DNA of 48,454 nt from Brachybacterium alimentarium (GCF_002332425.1 NZ_NRGS01000008.1:20449-68902), one strand, 5' to 3'. Counted from the first letter of the stretch, positions 1 to 8,937 are shown. Notes: generated by a model not told the origin, from the sequence alone. Made by a program: numbers and translations.

Positions 1-62
1 AGGGGGCCGCCCGTCGTCGTCTCAGCGCGCCCGCCGCAGCGGCCCCGGCGGAATCAGCAGGA

Positions 63-1655
63 TCAGGCGCCGTGCTCGCCGCGGATCAGATCCGCCGCCC
101 GCTCGCCGATCAGCATGGTGGTGATGTTGGGGTTCACCGCGACCAGCTGCGGCATGACCGAGCCGTCGACCACGCGCAGGCCCTTCACGCCCTTGACCCG
201 CAGCTGCGGATCAAGGGGCGACATGTCGTCGTCCACCGCGCCCATCCGGCACGAGCCGGCGGGGTGGTAGACCGTGTTGTGGGTCTTGGAGACGTAGTCC
301 GCGATCTCCTCGTCGGTCTGCACGTCCTCGCCGGGGAACAGCTCACGGCCGCGGTAGGCGTCCATGCCGGGCTGCGAGATGATCTCGCGAGCCTTGCGGA
401 TACCGGCGACGGCGACGGCCATGTCGTGGCCCTCCTCGTCGGTGAAGTAGCGCGGATCGACCTTCGGCTTGTCGCGGTAGTCGATGGTGCGCAGACGCAC
501 CGTGCCGCGCGAGCGGGCGTGGGTGACGTTCGGCGTGAGCGCGAAGGACTCCGGCGAGGTGGGGTAACCCTGACGGCGGGTGTGCATGTCGAAGGGCACC
601 GAGCCGTAGTGCATCATCAGGTCCGGCAGGTCCAGGCCCTCCTGGGTGGGGCTGAAGATGCCGATCTCCCACCACTGGGTGGACTCGCGGGTCATCTTCT
701 GGCTGGACTCCCAGGAGATCACGGCCTCCGGGTGGTCCTGCAGGTTCGAGCCGACGCCGGGGGAGTCGACGCGCACGTCGATGCCCACCTCGCGCAGATG
801 GTCGGCCGGGCCGATGCCCGAGAGCATCAGCAGCTTCGGGGAGTCGATCGCCCCCGCGGAGAGGATGACCTCGCGCCGCGCGTGCATGATCGAGGAGCGG
901 TCGAAGGCGTTGTCGATGTACTCCACGCCCGTGGCCCGCTGGTCCTCGTCGAACAGCACCCGCATCACCTGCAGGCCGGTGAGGACGTGCAGGTTCTCGC
1001 GCTCGAGGTTCGGGTGCAGGTAGGAGACCGAGGACGAGGCGCGGGTGCCGTCGGCCTGGCGGTTGACCTGGAACCAGTTGGCGCCGTTGACGACGGTCTC
1101 GAAGTCGTTGAACGTGGCCTTGGGGATCCCGGCCTGCTCACAGGCCTCCAGCAGCGCGACGCCGACGGGATCCTCGGGCGGGACGTCCATCAGGTGCACG
1201 GGACCGTCGGTGCCGTGGCCCTCGCCGGTGCGGGACATGTTCGTCTCCAGGCGTGCGATCAGCGGCATGATCGTCTCGGCGTTCCAGCCCTCGGCGCCCA
1301 GCTCCTCCCACAGGTCCATGTCCTCCGCCGGCGGGTGGAAGGCGATGCACGAGTTGTGCGAGGAGCAGCCGCCCAGCACCTTCGCGCGCGCATGGCGCAT
1401 GAAGGAGTTGCCGTTCTCCTGCGGCTCGATCGGGTAGTCCCAGTCCAGCCCGGACTCGAGCAGCTCGGGCCAGCGCTTGAGCTGCAGCACCTCCTGGTGC
1501 TCGAGATCGGAGGGGCCGGCCTCGAGCAGGGCGACGTCGACGCTCGGATCCTCGCTGAGGCGCGAGGCCAGCGCCGCGCCGGCGGAGCCGCCGCCGACGA
1601 TGACGTAATCGAACTCGGAGACGGGGTTCTCGGACATGAGGTCCTGGGTGGACAT
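63..1655 (-). CDS. betA: Choline dehydrogenase (GMC oxidoreductase)
   Basis: A 530-aa FAD-dependent GMC oxidoreductase that oxidises choline to betaine aldehyde, the first step of glycine-betaine synthesis. The N-terminus has the Rossmann FAD motif VGGGSAGAALASRLSED. The C-terminus has HPAGSCRMG, with the family catalytic histidine, and VVDGSVMPQLVAVNPN, the second GMC signature. The start is the ATG of MSTQDLMSEN at 1655; the frame is open further upstream, but that stretch overlaps betB and is not GMC-like. It is the last gene of a transporter-betB-betA operon, 46 nt after betB, and this context favours choline over other GMC substrates. The length is normal for BetA. Regulation is presumably from the palindrome-bearing promoter at 5548-5608. 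Confidence 0.93.
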   Translation of the reverse strand: MSTQDLMSENPVSEFDYVIVGGGSAGAALASRLSEDPSVDVALLEAGPSDLEHQEVLQLKRWPELLESGLDWDYPIEPQENGNSFMRHARAKVLGGCSSHNSCIAFHPPAEDMDLWEELGAEGWNAETIMPLIARLETNMSRTGEGHGTDGPVHLMDVPPEDPVGVALLEACEQAGIPKATFNDFETVVNGANWFQVNRQADGTRASSSVSYLHPNLERENLHVLTGLQVMRVLFDEDQRATGVEYIDNAFDRSSIMHARREVILSAGAIDSPKLLMLSGIGPADHLREVGIDVRVDSPGVGSNLQDHPEAVISWESSQKMTRESTQWWEIGIFSPTQEGLDLPDLMMHYGSVPFDMHTRRQGYPTSPESFALTPNVTHARSRGTVRLRTIDYRDKPKVDPRYFTDEEGHDMAVAVAGIRKAREIISQPGMDAYRGRELFPGEDVQTDEEIADYVSKTHNTVYHPAGSCRMGAVDDDMSPLDPQLRVKGVKGLRVVDGSVMPQLVAVNPNITTMLIGERAADLIRGEHGA

Positions 1656-1701
1656 GGCTTCTGCTTCCTGTCGACGGATGAGGGGATGGGCGAGGGGCTG
1701 A

Positions 1702-3186
1702 TCAGCCCTTGCGCGGGAACCAGCCGGAGACGGCCGGCTCGGTGTTCTGGTAGATGTGCTTGGTCTCGGTGTACTCCTCGAGACCGGTGGGGCCGAGCTC
1801 GCGGCCGACGCCGGACATCTTGAAGCCGCCCCACTCCGCCTGCGGCAGGTAGGGGTGGTAATCGTTGATCCAGATGGTGCCGTGGCGCAGACGCCGCGAG
1901 ACGCGGTTCGCGGTCCCCGCATCCGAGCTCCACACCGCGCCGGCCAGGCCGTACTCGGTGTCGTTGGCGATCGAGATCGCCTCCTCCTCGGTGGAGAAGG
2001 TCTCGACGGTGATCACCGGGCCGAAGCCCTCCTCGACCACGGCCGGGTTGTCGGAGCTGCAGTCGTCCAGCACGGTCGGGGCGTAGAAGAAGCCCTGCTC
2101 GTGCTCCGGGCCGCCCCAGTTGCCGCCGGTGCGCAGGCGAGCCCCGGCCTCGATGCCGCGCTGGACGTAATCGGTGACCTTGTCGCGGTGCTCCTTCGAG
2201 ACCAGCGGGCCGGTCTCGGCCTTCTCGTCCAGCGGGCCGCCCATGACGATGCCCTCGGCGCGCTGGACCAGCTCGTCGACGAACTTCTCGGCGATGGTGT
2301 CCTGCACGATCAGGCGAGTGCCCGCCGAGCAGACCAGCCCGGAGTCCAGGAAGCCGGCGTTGAGCGCATTGTCCAGCGCCGCCTCGTAGTCGGCGTCGGC
2401 GAACACCACGTTGGGGTTCTTGCCGCCCAGCTCGAGGGCGACCTTCTTGACGCCCTGCGCAGCCGCCTCGGCGATCTTGCGACCGGTGACCAGGCCGCCG
2501 GTGAAGGAGACCAGGTCGATCTCCGGGTGGGAGGACAGTGGAGCGCCGACCACGCCGCCGTCGCCGAGCACCAGGTTCGCCACCCCGGCCGGGAGGCCGA
2601 GCTTGTCGAGCACGTCCAGGATCAGGATCGTGGTGTGCGGGGTGAGCTCGGCGGGCTTGATCACGAAGGAGTTGCCTGCGGCGAGGGCCGGGGCGATCTT
2701 CCACGAGGCCTGCAGCAGCGGGAAGTTCCACGGCGTGATCATGCCGCACACGCCGATCGGCTCGTGCACCACGCGGGAGATGACGCTGTCATCGCCGGCG
2801 TCGACGAGACGGCCGGGGTTCTGGTCGGCGATCTTCCCGAAGTAGCGGAAGCAGGCGGTGATGTCGTCCATGTCGCCCTCGGCCTCGACCAGGCGCTTGC
2901 CGGTGTCCAGCGCCTCGGCGCGGGCGAACTCGTCCTTGCGGGCCTGCAGCGCATCGGCGACCTGCAGCAGGAAATCGCCGCGCTCGGACGCGGGCTTGTC
3001 GGCCCAGACGCGCGAGTCGAAGGCCCGACGGGCCGCGAGGATCGCACGCTCGACGTCCTCGGCGCTCGCCTCGGAGACGATGCCGACCTCGGACTGGTCG
3101 GCCGGGCAGGTGACGGTGCGGGTGGCGCCGGTGGAGGAGGGCACCCACTGACCGTCGATGAACAGGGTGGCGGAGGTGTCAGTCAT
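1702..3186 (-). CDS. betB: Betaine-aldehyde dehydrogenase (ALDH family)
   Basis: A 494-aa NAD(P)-dependent aldehyde dehydrogenase that converts betaine aldehyde to the compatible solute glycine betaine. Visible motifs: TPWNFPLLQASWK near residues 151-163, ELGGKNPNVVF with the general-base glutamate at about 252, and the nucleophilic cysteine at about 286 in SGLVCSAGTR. The usual FTGGTATG of BetB reads FTGGLVTG here, a minor change beside the cofactor site. Its start overlaps the 3' end of the BCCT transporter by 8 nt, so the two are probably translationally coupled, and betA follows after 46 nt. Length and flanking genes fit BetB better than other ALDH subfamilies. Confidence 0.93.
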   Translation of the reverse strand: MTDTSATLFIDGQWVPSSTGATRTVTCPADQSEVGIVSEASAEDVERAILAARRAFDSRVWADKPASERGDFLLQVADALQARKDEFARAEALDTGKRLVEAEGDMDDITACFRYFGKIADQNPGRLVDAGDDSVISRVVHEPIGVCGMITPWNFPLLQASWKIAPALAAGNSFVIKPAELTPHTTILILDVLDKLGLPAGVANLVLGDGGVVGAPLSSHPEIDLVSFTGGLVTGRKIAEAAAQGVKKVALELGGKNPNVVFADADYEAALDNALNAGFLDSGLVCSAGTRLIVQDTIAEKFVDELVQRAEGIVMGGPLDEKAETGPLVSKEHRDKVTDYVQRGIEAGARLRTGGNWGGPEHEQGFFYAPTVLDDCSSDNPAVVEEGFGPVITVETFSTEEEAISIANDTEYGLAGAVWSSDAGTANRVSRRLRHGTIWINDYHPYLPQAEWGGFKMSGVGRELGPTGLEEYTETKHIYQNTEPAVSGWFPRKG

Positions 3187-5431
3187 TGTTCTCCTTGGTC
3201 CCGATCTCGTCGGAGACGAGCGCGGGGTCGGTGGGATGGTCGTCCGTCGGGTCGATCTGATCGGTGTCGATCCAGGTCTCCGGCGCGGTGACCGGGATGG
3301 TGCCGGTCGCGGTGCCGATCTCCTGGCTCATCGTGAGATACATGATGTGGTGGTCGTAGGAGTCCAGGACATCGGTGATCACCTGCTCCTTCGTGTACCC
3401 CATGATGTCCCGTCCGCGGGAGCCGAGCATCGAGAAGATCTCGATGCGGTAGTAGACGTCCCGCACGGTGGAGAGGTTCGCGGCGAAGCTCGGCACCGAG
3501 TAGGCCACCGGGTAGGCCTGGTACTTGAAGTCCTCGGCATCCCGGAAGGAGACCACGAGGTCCACGAACGGGACCGAGCAGTCCGGGTGGTCCCCGCGAT
3601 GGCAGGAGACGTCGGCTCCGAGCTTCGCAAGCTCGGCCGCGACCTCCTCGACCGCGGGAGCGGCGACGCTCTCGACGTATTCGCGCGCCTTCGCCTCATC
3701 GGCGTAGGACATGCGCATGTGCAGCCGCTGGCGCCACGATCCGCGCTCACCGGTCCCGGCGTCGCGCACGCGGCTGGTGAGCATCGCCGGCAAGGCCGCG
3801 CGGCGCGACTCGAGGTTCATGCTCTCCGTGCGCAGCACCTTCCACAGGCTGAACATGACCAGGTAGATGAGCACCGACAGCGGCAGGCCCACCATCACGG
3901 TCGCGGCCTGCAGCGTGTACACACCGTTGATGAACAGCATGACCAGCGTCAGGGCGCCGGTGATCACCGCCCACACGATGCGCAGCCAGGGCGCCCCGTC
4001 GGAGTCGGTGGTCGAGGCCTTGGACGTCATGTTGGCCATCACCAGCGAACCGGAGTCCGCCGAGGTGACGTAGAAGAACAGGCCGGTGACCAGGGCGACC
4101 GCGGTGGTGAAGGTGGCGCCGGGGTACTGCTGCAGCAGGTTGAAGAAACCGGACTCGGGCTGGTTGATCGCGAGGTCCAGGAACTCCGCGTCGCCGAAGA
4201 AGCTCAGTGCCGCGTTCCCGAAGATCGACACCCACAGCAGGATGAACGAGAACGGGATCAGCAGCACGCCGACCACGAACTGACGCAGCGTGCGGCCACG
4301 GGAGATCCGCGCGAGGAACAGGCTCACGAAGGGCGCCCAGGCGATCCACCAGGCCCAGAAGAACAGGGTCCAGTCCGCCATCCACTGGTCCGAGGAGTAG
4401 CCGGCCTCGGCGGCGCCGTCGGTGTAGGCGAAGGTGTTCATCATCATCGACGGGAACCGGGAGAAGAAGTCACCGATGTTCTGCACCAGGGAGTTCAGCA
4501 GCTCATGGGTGTTGCCGGAGAACAGCACCCACAGCATGAGGATGATCGCGAGGATGACGTTGAGCTCGGAGAGCCGGCGGATGCCCTTGTCCACGCCGGA
4601 GACGGTGGACAGGATCGTGATGAACACGGCCAGCGCCATCAGCGCGATCTGCACGCCGAGGGAGTTGGGAATCCCGAAGAGGGCGGAGAGGCCGAAGTTC
4701 AGGAAGACCACGCCGATACCCAGGGACACCGAGATGCCGAAGATGGTGCCGATCGTGGCGCCGATCTCGGCGACGTGGCCCACGGGGCCGTGGATCCGCT
4801 TCCCGAAGATCGGGGCCAGGGCGGAACGGATCGACAGCGGCAGGTGGTACCGATAGGCGAACAGTCCGAAGGCCATGCCCATCAGGGCGTACATCGCCCA
4901 GCCGGGGATGCCGTAGTGGAAGATCGTCCAGATCGGCGCCATCCGTGCCGCCTCCTCGGAGCCGGCCGGGACGTCCGGCGGGGTGAGGAAGTTGGTGGCG
5001 GGGCCGGAGATCCCGAAGAACATGAGGTCCACGCCGATGCCGGCGGCGAAGAGCATCGCGGCCCAGGTGAACAGGTTGTACTTCGGCACGGAGTGGTCCG
5101 GGCCCATCCGCGTTCCTCCGACCTTGGAGAACGCGACGATCAGCACGAACAGGACCACGAGCGTCGCGGTCAGCACGTAATACCAGCCGAAGTTCGTGGC
5201 GACCCAGCCCATCGAGCCGAAGATGACGGTCTCCGCCGTGTCCGGCCAGATGGCCGCGAAGAGCACGAAGGCGACGATGAGAACGGCGGTGCCCACGAAC
5301 ACGGGCCAGTTCACGGGGGAGGGCGTCGGTGCGGTCGCAGAGCTGCTCGGTGATCCCGATCCGCGTCCACCGGGGTCCCTCCCGGCTCCGGGGGTCTCCA
5401 GGGGGCGCGGGATCTTGGCAGCCTCTGCCAT
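3179..5431 (-). CDS. betT: BCCT-family choline/betaine transporter
   Basis: A 750-aa betaine/choline/carnitine transporter in the cytoplasmic membrane, the likely choline entry point for the downstream BetB and BetA enzymes. The conserved early-TM motif GIGVDLMFFGISGPATNF lies at about residues 131-148. The BCCT signature rich in Trp (DWTLFFWAWWIAWAPFVS, then FLARISRGRT) spans about 353-381. About 12 membrane segments are apparent. A hydrophilic C-terminal tail of roughly 200 residues follows the last helix; such tails are linked to osmosensing in BetT-type carriers, so high-osmolarity activation is plausible but not shown. The N-terminal 40 residues are Pro/Gly/Ser-rich. A GAAAGGA ribosome site precedes the ATG at 5431. 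First gene of the operon. Confidence 0.92.
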   Translation of the reverse strand: MAEAAKIPRPLETPGAGRDPGGRGSGSPSSSATAPTPSPVNWPVFVGTAVLIVAFVLFAAIWPDTAETVIFGSMGWVATNFGWYYVLTATLVVLFVLIVAFSKVGGTRMGPDHSVPKYNLFTWAAMLFAAGIGVDLMFFGISGPATNFLTPPDVPAGSEEAARMAPIWTIFHYGIPGWAMYALMGMAFGLFAYRYHLPLSIRSALAPIFGKRIHGPVGHVAEIGATIGTIFGISVSLGIGVVFLNFGLSALFGIPNSLGVQIALMALAVFITILSTVSGVDKGIRRLSELNVILAIILMLWVLFSGNTHELLNSLVQNIGDFFSRFPSMMMNTFAYTDGAAEAGYSSDQWMADWTLFFWAWWIAWAPFVSLFLARISRGRTLRQFVVGVLLIPFSFILLWVSIFGNAALSFFGDAEFLDLAINQPESGFFNLLQQYPGATFTTAVALVTGLFFYVTSADSGSLVMANMTSKASTTDSDGAPWLRIVWAVITGALTLVMLFINGVYTLQAATVMVGLPLSVLIYLVMFSLWKVLRTESMNLESRRAALPAMLTSRVRDAGTGERGSWRQRLHMRMSYADEAKAREYVESVAAPAVEEVAAELAKLGADVSCHRGDHPDCSVPFVDLVVSFRDAEDFKYQAYPVAYSVPSFAANLSTVRDVYYRIEIFSMLGSRGRDIMGYTKEQVITDVLDSYDHHIMYLTMSQEIGTATGTIPVTAPETWIDTDQIDPTDDHPTDPALVSDEIGTKENND

Positions 5432-5805
5432 CTCGGTCCTTTCGATCGACGTGCGAGCGCTGCGGACCGGTTCGCACGAGCGAGCTGGCCCGGCGGTGGG
5501 ATGGTGCCGGCAGCCGTGAGCTCCCCTCAGGCTGCAGACGGTTCATCACCCTAGGTAAGTGCGCAGTGGAGCGTCCACTGCCTGGCCAGAGGGGTGACTG
5601 AACAGTCAGGAGTCGTGTGCGAGAGCGCACGCCGGGCGCTGAACCGCCTGGTGCTGGCCATAGTCTGCGCCAGCACGGAGGGCCTGTCCAGATGCCGGAG
5701 CGGCCCGGATGCCAGAGGGCCCGGGCCGGCGGGGCTGGTGCGGTCGGCGGGGCGGTGAGGTCGTGAGGGTGGTCGGGATCCGGCCGACTGGGGACACAAT
5801 GGAGT
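5432..5805. other. Divergent intergenic region, no gene
   Basis: This 374-nt spacer separates the choline operon from the TDT transporter gene. It holds the bet promoter and palindromes described separately. On the plus side the TDT gene has CACAAT at 5795-5800 only 5 nt before its GTG, suggesting a near-leaderless transcript. I see no RNA gene or credible ORF here. Confidence 0.6.
5548..5608 (-). promoter_or_regulatory. Bet operon promoter with two palindromic operator candidates
   Basis: On the minus strand a TAGGGT -10 (5548-5553) lies 18 nt from a TGGACG -35 (5572-5577). The -35 sits inside a perfect 17-bp palindrome at 5564-5580 (CAGTGGA-GCG-TCCACTG on the plus strand). A second perfect inverted repeat, TGACTG-AA-CAGTCA, is at 5595-5608. 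Both look like sites for a dimeric TetR-class regulator such as BetI, but no regulator gene is linked in the window. Confidence 0.5.
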
Positions 5806-6870
5806 GTGACCAGGACGCCTCCCACCCTTGCCCGTCGGACCGACAGCGCGATCGCCGGACTCTCGCCGGGCTATTTCGCGCTGGTGATGGCGACGGGAAT
5901 CGTGGCGGTCGCTCTGCGCGAGGCGGGCTGGCCGGTGACCTCGCGCGTGCTTCTCGGGGTGGCCGCGTTCGCCTACGTCGTGCTCGTCGCCCTGTACGTG
6001 ACCCGGGCGGTCCGGCACGGCCGACGGATGCGCCGGGACGCCGGCAACCCGGAGACGGCCTTCGGCTACTTCACGATCGTCGCCGGCACCGGCGTGATCG
6101 CCGTCGGCATGCAGGGGAACGGGTTCGACGGTCTCTCCGTCGCGCTGCTGGCCGTGGCCGCCACGGTCTGGCTCGTGCTGGGCTACGTGCTGCCCTGGCA
6201 GGTGCTCATGGCCCGCGACGGCCTGCCGATCCTGGCCCGGACCAACGGCACCTGGTTCATCTGGTCCGTCGGCTCGCAATCCCTCGCGGTCGGGCTCTCG
6301 AGCCTCGCTCCGGCGAACCCGCGCTCCGCCGACCTGGTCGGCATCCTCACGGTGCTGTTCTGGTCCGTCGGCACGATCCTCTACGTCGGGATCGCGGTGC
6401 TGGTGATCCTCCGGGTCGTGCACCACGGCATCACCCCGCAGCAGTTCGAGCCCCCGTACTGGGTGGCGATGGGGGCCCTGGCGATCTCGGTGGTCGCCGG
6501 GGCGAGCATCGTGGACATGGGGCCGGCCCCGATGGTCGACGCCGCCCGCGGTCTCATCGGAGGCACCGTCGTCATCTTCTGGTGCTTCGCGGCGTGGCTG
6601 GTGCCGCTGCTGGTCGGCGCCGGGATCTGGCGTCACGCGATCCACCGCGTCCCGCTGCGCTACAGCCCGTCCCTGTGGTCGATGGTGTTCCCGCTGGGCA
6701 TGTTCGCCGTCGCCTCGATGCGGCTGGGACGGGTCGAGCATCTGCCGCTCGTGGAGACCATCGGGAACGGCTTCCTCCTCGTCGCCGTGCTGGCCTGGGT
6801 CCTGGTCGCCGCAGGCCTCGTGACGCAGCTGGTGCGCGGGGTGCGCGGGGCTCGCGGGCAGCACGCCTGA
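5806..6870 (+). CDS. TDT-family (SLAC1/TehA) transporter
   Basis: A 354-aa polytopic membrane protein of the tellurite-resistance/dicarboxylate transporter family. The family hallmark SPGYFALVMATGIVAVALRE lies close to the N-terminus (about residues 20-39), followed by about ten hydrophobic helices and a short basic tail. Relatives move C4-dicarboxylates, malate, sulfite or anions; the substrate cannot be assigned from sequence. The start is GTG at 5806, chosen because the family motif follows closely and a CACAAT hexamer lies just upstream; there is no Shine-Dalgarno sequence. It is monocistronic, followed by a 168-nt gap before the endonuclease-like gene. Confidence 0.88.
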   Translation: MTRTPPTLARRTDSAIAGLSPGYFALVMATGIVAVALREAGWPVTSRVLLGVAAFAYVVLVALYVTRAVRHGRRMRRDAGNPETAFGYFTIVAGTGVIAVGMQGNGFDGLSVALLAVAATVWLVLGYVLPWQVLMARDGLPILARTNGTWFIWSVGSQSLAVGLSSLAPANPRSADLVGILTVLFWSVGTILYVGIAVLVILRVVHHGITPQQFEPPYWVAMGALAISVVAGASIVDMGPAPMVDAARGLIGGTVVIFWCFAAWLVPLLVGAGIWRHAIHRVPLRYSPSLWSMVFPLGMFAVASMRLGRVEHLPLVETIGNGFLLVAVLAWVLVAAGLVTQLVRGVRGARGQHA

Positions 6871-7038
6871 GCCGCGGCACGACGGACCCCGCGCCCGCAT
6901 CTCGGGCGCCCCGGTGCGCCAGCGTGTGCTGCCCCCGGCTCACACGCATGCCGCCCTCGGCACTCGCGCACGCTGCAGTGGCGACCCAACGCCCGCCGCA
7001 GTAGCGTGACCGGACCGCCGCGCAGGGAGGAGCTCGAG

Positions 7039-7716
7039 ATGACCCGATCGCATCGACAGATCGCCGCCGCACTGCTGGAGGACCACGGCACCACCTACGC
7101 CCACCAGGCCGGGATCCGCCTCGCGGACAAGCCCTCGCCGCTGTATCGGCTGCTGGTCCTCGCCACCCTGCTGTCCACACGGATCGATGCCGACATCGCC
7201 GTGGCGGCCGCGCGGGAGCTCTCCGCCGCCGGGTTCCGCACCCCGCAGCGAATGCTCGACGCCACGTGGCAGCAGCGGGTCGACGCACTGGGACGAGGCC
7301 ACTACCGCCGATACGACGAGTCCACCGCGACGCGACTGGGCGACGGGGCGCAGCTGCTGCTCGACACCTATCGCGGGGATCTGCGATCGCTGCGCAGCGC
7401 CGGCGACGGCCCGCAGGGAGTGCTCGAGCGGCTGCAGGACTTCCCGGGCATCGGTCCCACCGGAGCGGCGATCTTCGTGAGGGAGGCGCAGGGGCTCTGG
7501 CCCGAGCTGGCGCCGTTCTTCGACCGCAAGGCCCTGGACGGTGCTCGCCGACTCGGTCTGCCGGAGGACCCCGAGACGCTGGACACGCTGATCGACCCGG
7601 CAGATCGTGCCCGTCTCGCCGCCGCCCTGGTGCGTGCCGCTCTCCGGAAGGTGCGGCCCGCGGACCTGACGGGAGAGGACTGCGCCGACCGACCGAACGG
7701 CCCGTCGGGCTCGTGA
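7039..7716 (+). CDS. Endonuclease III-like helix-hairpin-helix protein
   Basis: A 225-aa alpha-helical protein of the HhH-GPD base-excision-repair fold. The helix-hairpin-helix is LQDFPGIGPTGAAIF at about residues 132-146. In endonuclease III the equivalent hairpin (LPGVGRKTA) carries the catalytic lysine; here that region reads GPTGA with no lysine. The four-cysteine iron-sulfur cluster of Nth is absent too (no Cys pattern near the C-terminus). It may be a divergent glycosylase or a DNA-binding relative without lyase activity. The start at 7039 is set by AGGGAGG 7 nt upstream; an upstream in-frame ATG at 7006 would lie before this site. A TAGCGT -10 candidate is near 7002. Confidence 0.8.
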   Translation: MTRSHRQIAAALLEDHGTTYAHQAGIRLADKPSPLYRLLVLATLLSTRIDADIAVAAARELSAAGFRTPQRMLDATWQQRVDALGRGHYRRYDESTATRLGDGAQLLLDTYRGDLRSLRSAGDGPQGVLERLQDFPGIGPTGAAIFVREAQGLWPELAPFFDRKALDGARRLGLPEDPETLDTLIDPADRARLAAALVRAALRKVRPADLTGEDCADRPNGPSGS

Positions 7717-7804
7717 CGGTGGGCGCTGGAACGCGTCGGCAGTAGCATGCGACCACGATCAGGAGCCGCCGGCGACCGGTGGCCGACGCCGTAGGAGGTT
7801 CACG

Positions 7805-8107
7805 ATGACAGAGCCGACGCCCGACGACCGACAGGACCCCGGAACGCAGACCCCGGACGGCGCAGCGACGACGCAGCCGAACCGCCACGAGGGGGAGATG
7901 ATCGGCGCGACGGGGGATGCCCAGGGCGATCCCGCACTCGAGAAGGACCCCGAGGAGTGGGTCAGCGGCGACGACCCGATGACCGCCTCGCAGAAGTCCT
8001 ACCTCGACACGCTCGCCAAACGGGCGGGGGAGACGCTGCCGGCCGATCTCACCAAGGCGGAGGCCTCCGAGCACATCGACCGCCTGCAGGGCCGCGACGG
8101 CGGCTGA
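7805..8107 (+). CDS. DUF3072-containing small protein
   Basis: A 100-aa hydrophilic acidic protein. The C-terminal half (about residues 45-97) matches the DUF3072 pattern: DPEEWVSGDDPMTASQKSYL followed by TLAKRAGETLPADLTKAEAS and a final helix containing IDRLQ. The first 40 residues are Asp/Pro/Gln/Thr-rich and probably disordered. Function is unknown; the domain looks like a small SAP-like helical module. A GTAGGAGG ribosome site lies 7 nt before the ATG, and a TAGCAT -10 candidate is at about 7743-7748, so it has its own leadered transcript, probably shared with the DUF2945 gene 38 nt downstream. Confidence 0.85.
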   Translation: MTEPTPDDRQDPGTQTPDGAATTQPNRHEGEMIGATGDAQGDPALEKDPEEWVSGDDPMTASQKSYLDTLAKRAGETLPADLTKAEASEHIDRLQGRDGG

Positions 8108-8145
8108 CCGGACCATGGGCGAGCGAGGTTCAGGAAAGGACGACC

Positions 8146-8364
8146 ATGGCACAGCGATTCGACGTCGGTGATCACGTCACCTGGAATTCGGAGGCAGGGC
8201 ACGTCTCGGGGCACGTCACGAAGGTGCACACGGAGGACTTCACCTACAAGGGGCACAAGCGTCGTGCCTCGGCCGACGAGCCCCAGTACGAGATCGAGAG
8301 CGACCGGACCGACCACATCGCCGCTCACAAGGAGGATGCGCTGCGCCTCGTCGAGGACGACTGA
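8146..8364 (+). CDS. DUF2945 (HVA1-type TUDOR-like) small protein
   Basis: A 72-aa protein matching the DUF2945 / hypervirulence-associated TUDOR-like family throughout: FDVGDHVTWNSEAGHVSGHV, then FTYKGHKRRASADEPQYEIE and a C-terminal AAHKEDALRLVE. These small SH3-like barrels are common beside stress genes; the biochemical role is unknown. The start at 8146 follows AGGAAAGGA by about 6 nt. It lies 38 nt after the DUF3072 gene on the same strand and ends just before a strong bidirectional hairpin at 8375-8408. Confidence 0.87.
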   Translation: MAQRFDVGDHVTWNSEAGHVSGHVTKVHTEDFTYKGHKRRASADEPQYEIESDRTDHIAAHKEDALRLVEDD

Positions 8365-8374
8365 CGCGCAGCGG

Positions 8375-8408
8375 GGCGGGGCACAGCGGTCGCAGACCGT
8401 GCCCCGCC
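8375..8408. terminator. Bidirectional terminator hairpin
   Basis: A perfect 10-bp stem, GGCGGGGCAC (8375-8384) with GTGCCCCGCC (8399-8408), contains an inner GGTC/GACC stem. It sits between the convergent DUF2945 gene and the ABM gene and can serve both. Confidence 0.75.
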
Positions 8409-8430
8409 GCCACGGCGATCGAGGACGAGG

Positions 8431-8751
8431 TCAGTCGACCTGCAGCTCGCCCATCGGGCCCCATCCGTCGCCCTCGACCTGGTGGGAGACGATCTGTGGA
8501 GTGGCCGCGAGGTACTGAGGGAAGTCCTCCTGCATGGCCTTGAAGTGGGCGGACTCCACATGCGGGCCGGCGCCCTCATCGGTGAACGCCTCGATGAGCA
8601 CGTAGGTGTCGGGCTCCTTCACGCTGCGCGACCATTCGAACCAGAGGTTGCCCGGTTCGGCGAGTGTGGTCTCGGTGAACTCGCGGGAGATCTCCGGCCA
8701 CTGGTCGGCGTACTCGGGCTTCACGGGGAACTTCACGTTAATCAGGATCAT
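8431..8751 (-). CDS. Antibiotic-biosynthesis-monooxygenase (ABM) domain protein
   Basis: A 106-aa dimeric alpha/beta-barrel protein of the ABM/quinol-monooxygenase type. The start of the fold is MILINVKFPVKPEYADQWPE, and NLWFEWSRS with YVLIEAF forms the core beta strands. Relatives act on quinones, menaquinol or small aromatics without cofactors, or merely bind them. I chose the second of two adjacent ATG codons (8751) because AAAGGA then sits 7 nt upstream; 8754 is equally open. It is a single gene between a terminator and the drug-exporter terminator hairpin at 8884-8937. Confidence 0.82.
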   Translation of the reverse strand: MILINVKFPVKPEYADQWPEISREFTETTLAEPGNLWFEWSRSVKEPDTYVLIEAFTDEGAGPHVESAHFKAMQEDFPQYLAATPQIVSHQVEGDGWGPMGELQVD

Positions 8752-8883
8752 CATCAGGTCCTTTCGGTGCGTGCGGGTGAGCACAGCCTGCTCCACCCGC
8801 CTGGCGTACGGTCGTCTGATTCTCGCAGGAGCGGGCCAGCCTGCGGGAGGCCCACGGCGACGGCGAACAGGACACCGAGGTCG

Positions 8884-8937
8884 ACAGCTGCGGCCCGTCC
8901 CTTCCTGCGTCGGCAGGACGAGACGGGCCGCAGCTGT
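8884..8937. terminator. Terminator hairpin after the DHA2 exporter
   Basis: A perfect 16-bp inverted repeat, ACAGCTGCGGCCCGTC (8884-8899) with its complement at 8922-8937, has a 22-nt loop containing a CCTGC/GCAGG mini-stem. It lies just past the exporter stop codon (8947, minus strand). Confidence 0.8.

Noticed and set aside
1..62. Partial gene at the left edge
   Set aside because: Frames are open but there is too little sequence to identify any coding feature.
1656..1922. Longer N-terminus for choline dehydrogenase
   Set aside because: The upstream extension overlaps betB and is low-complexity; the ATG at 1655 begins just before the FAD-binding motif.
3158..5353. Long plus-strand frame opposite the BCCT gene
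   Set aside because: Its translation is His/Asp/Arg/Gly-rich with no known domain, the usual shadow of a GC-rich membrane protein.
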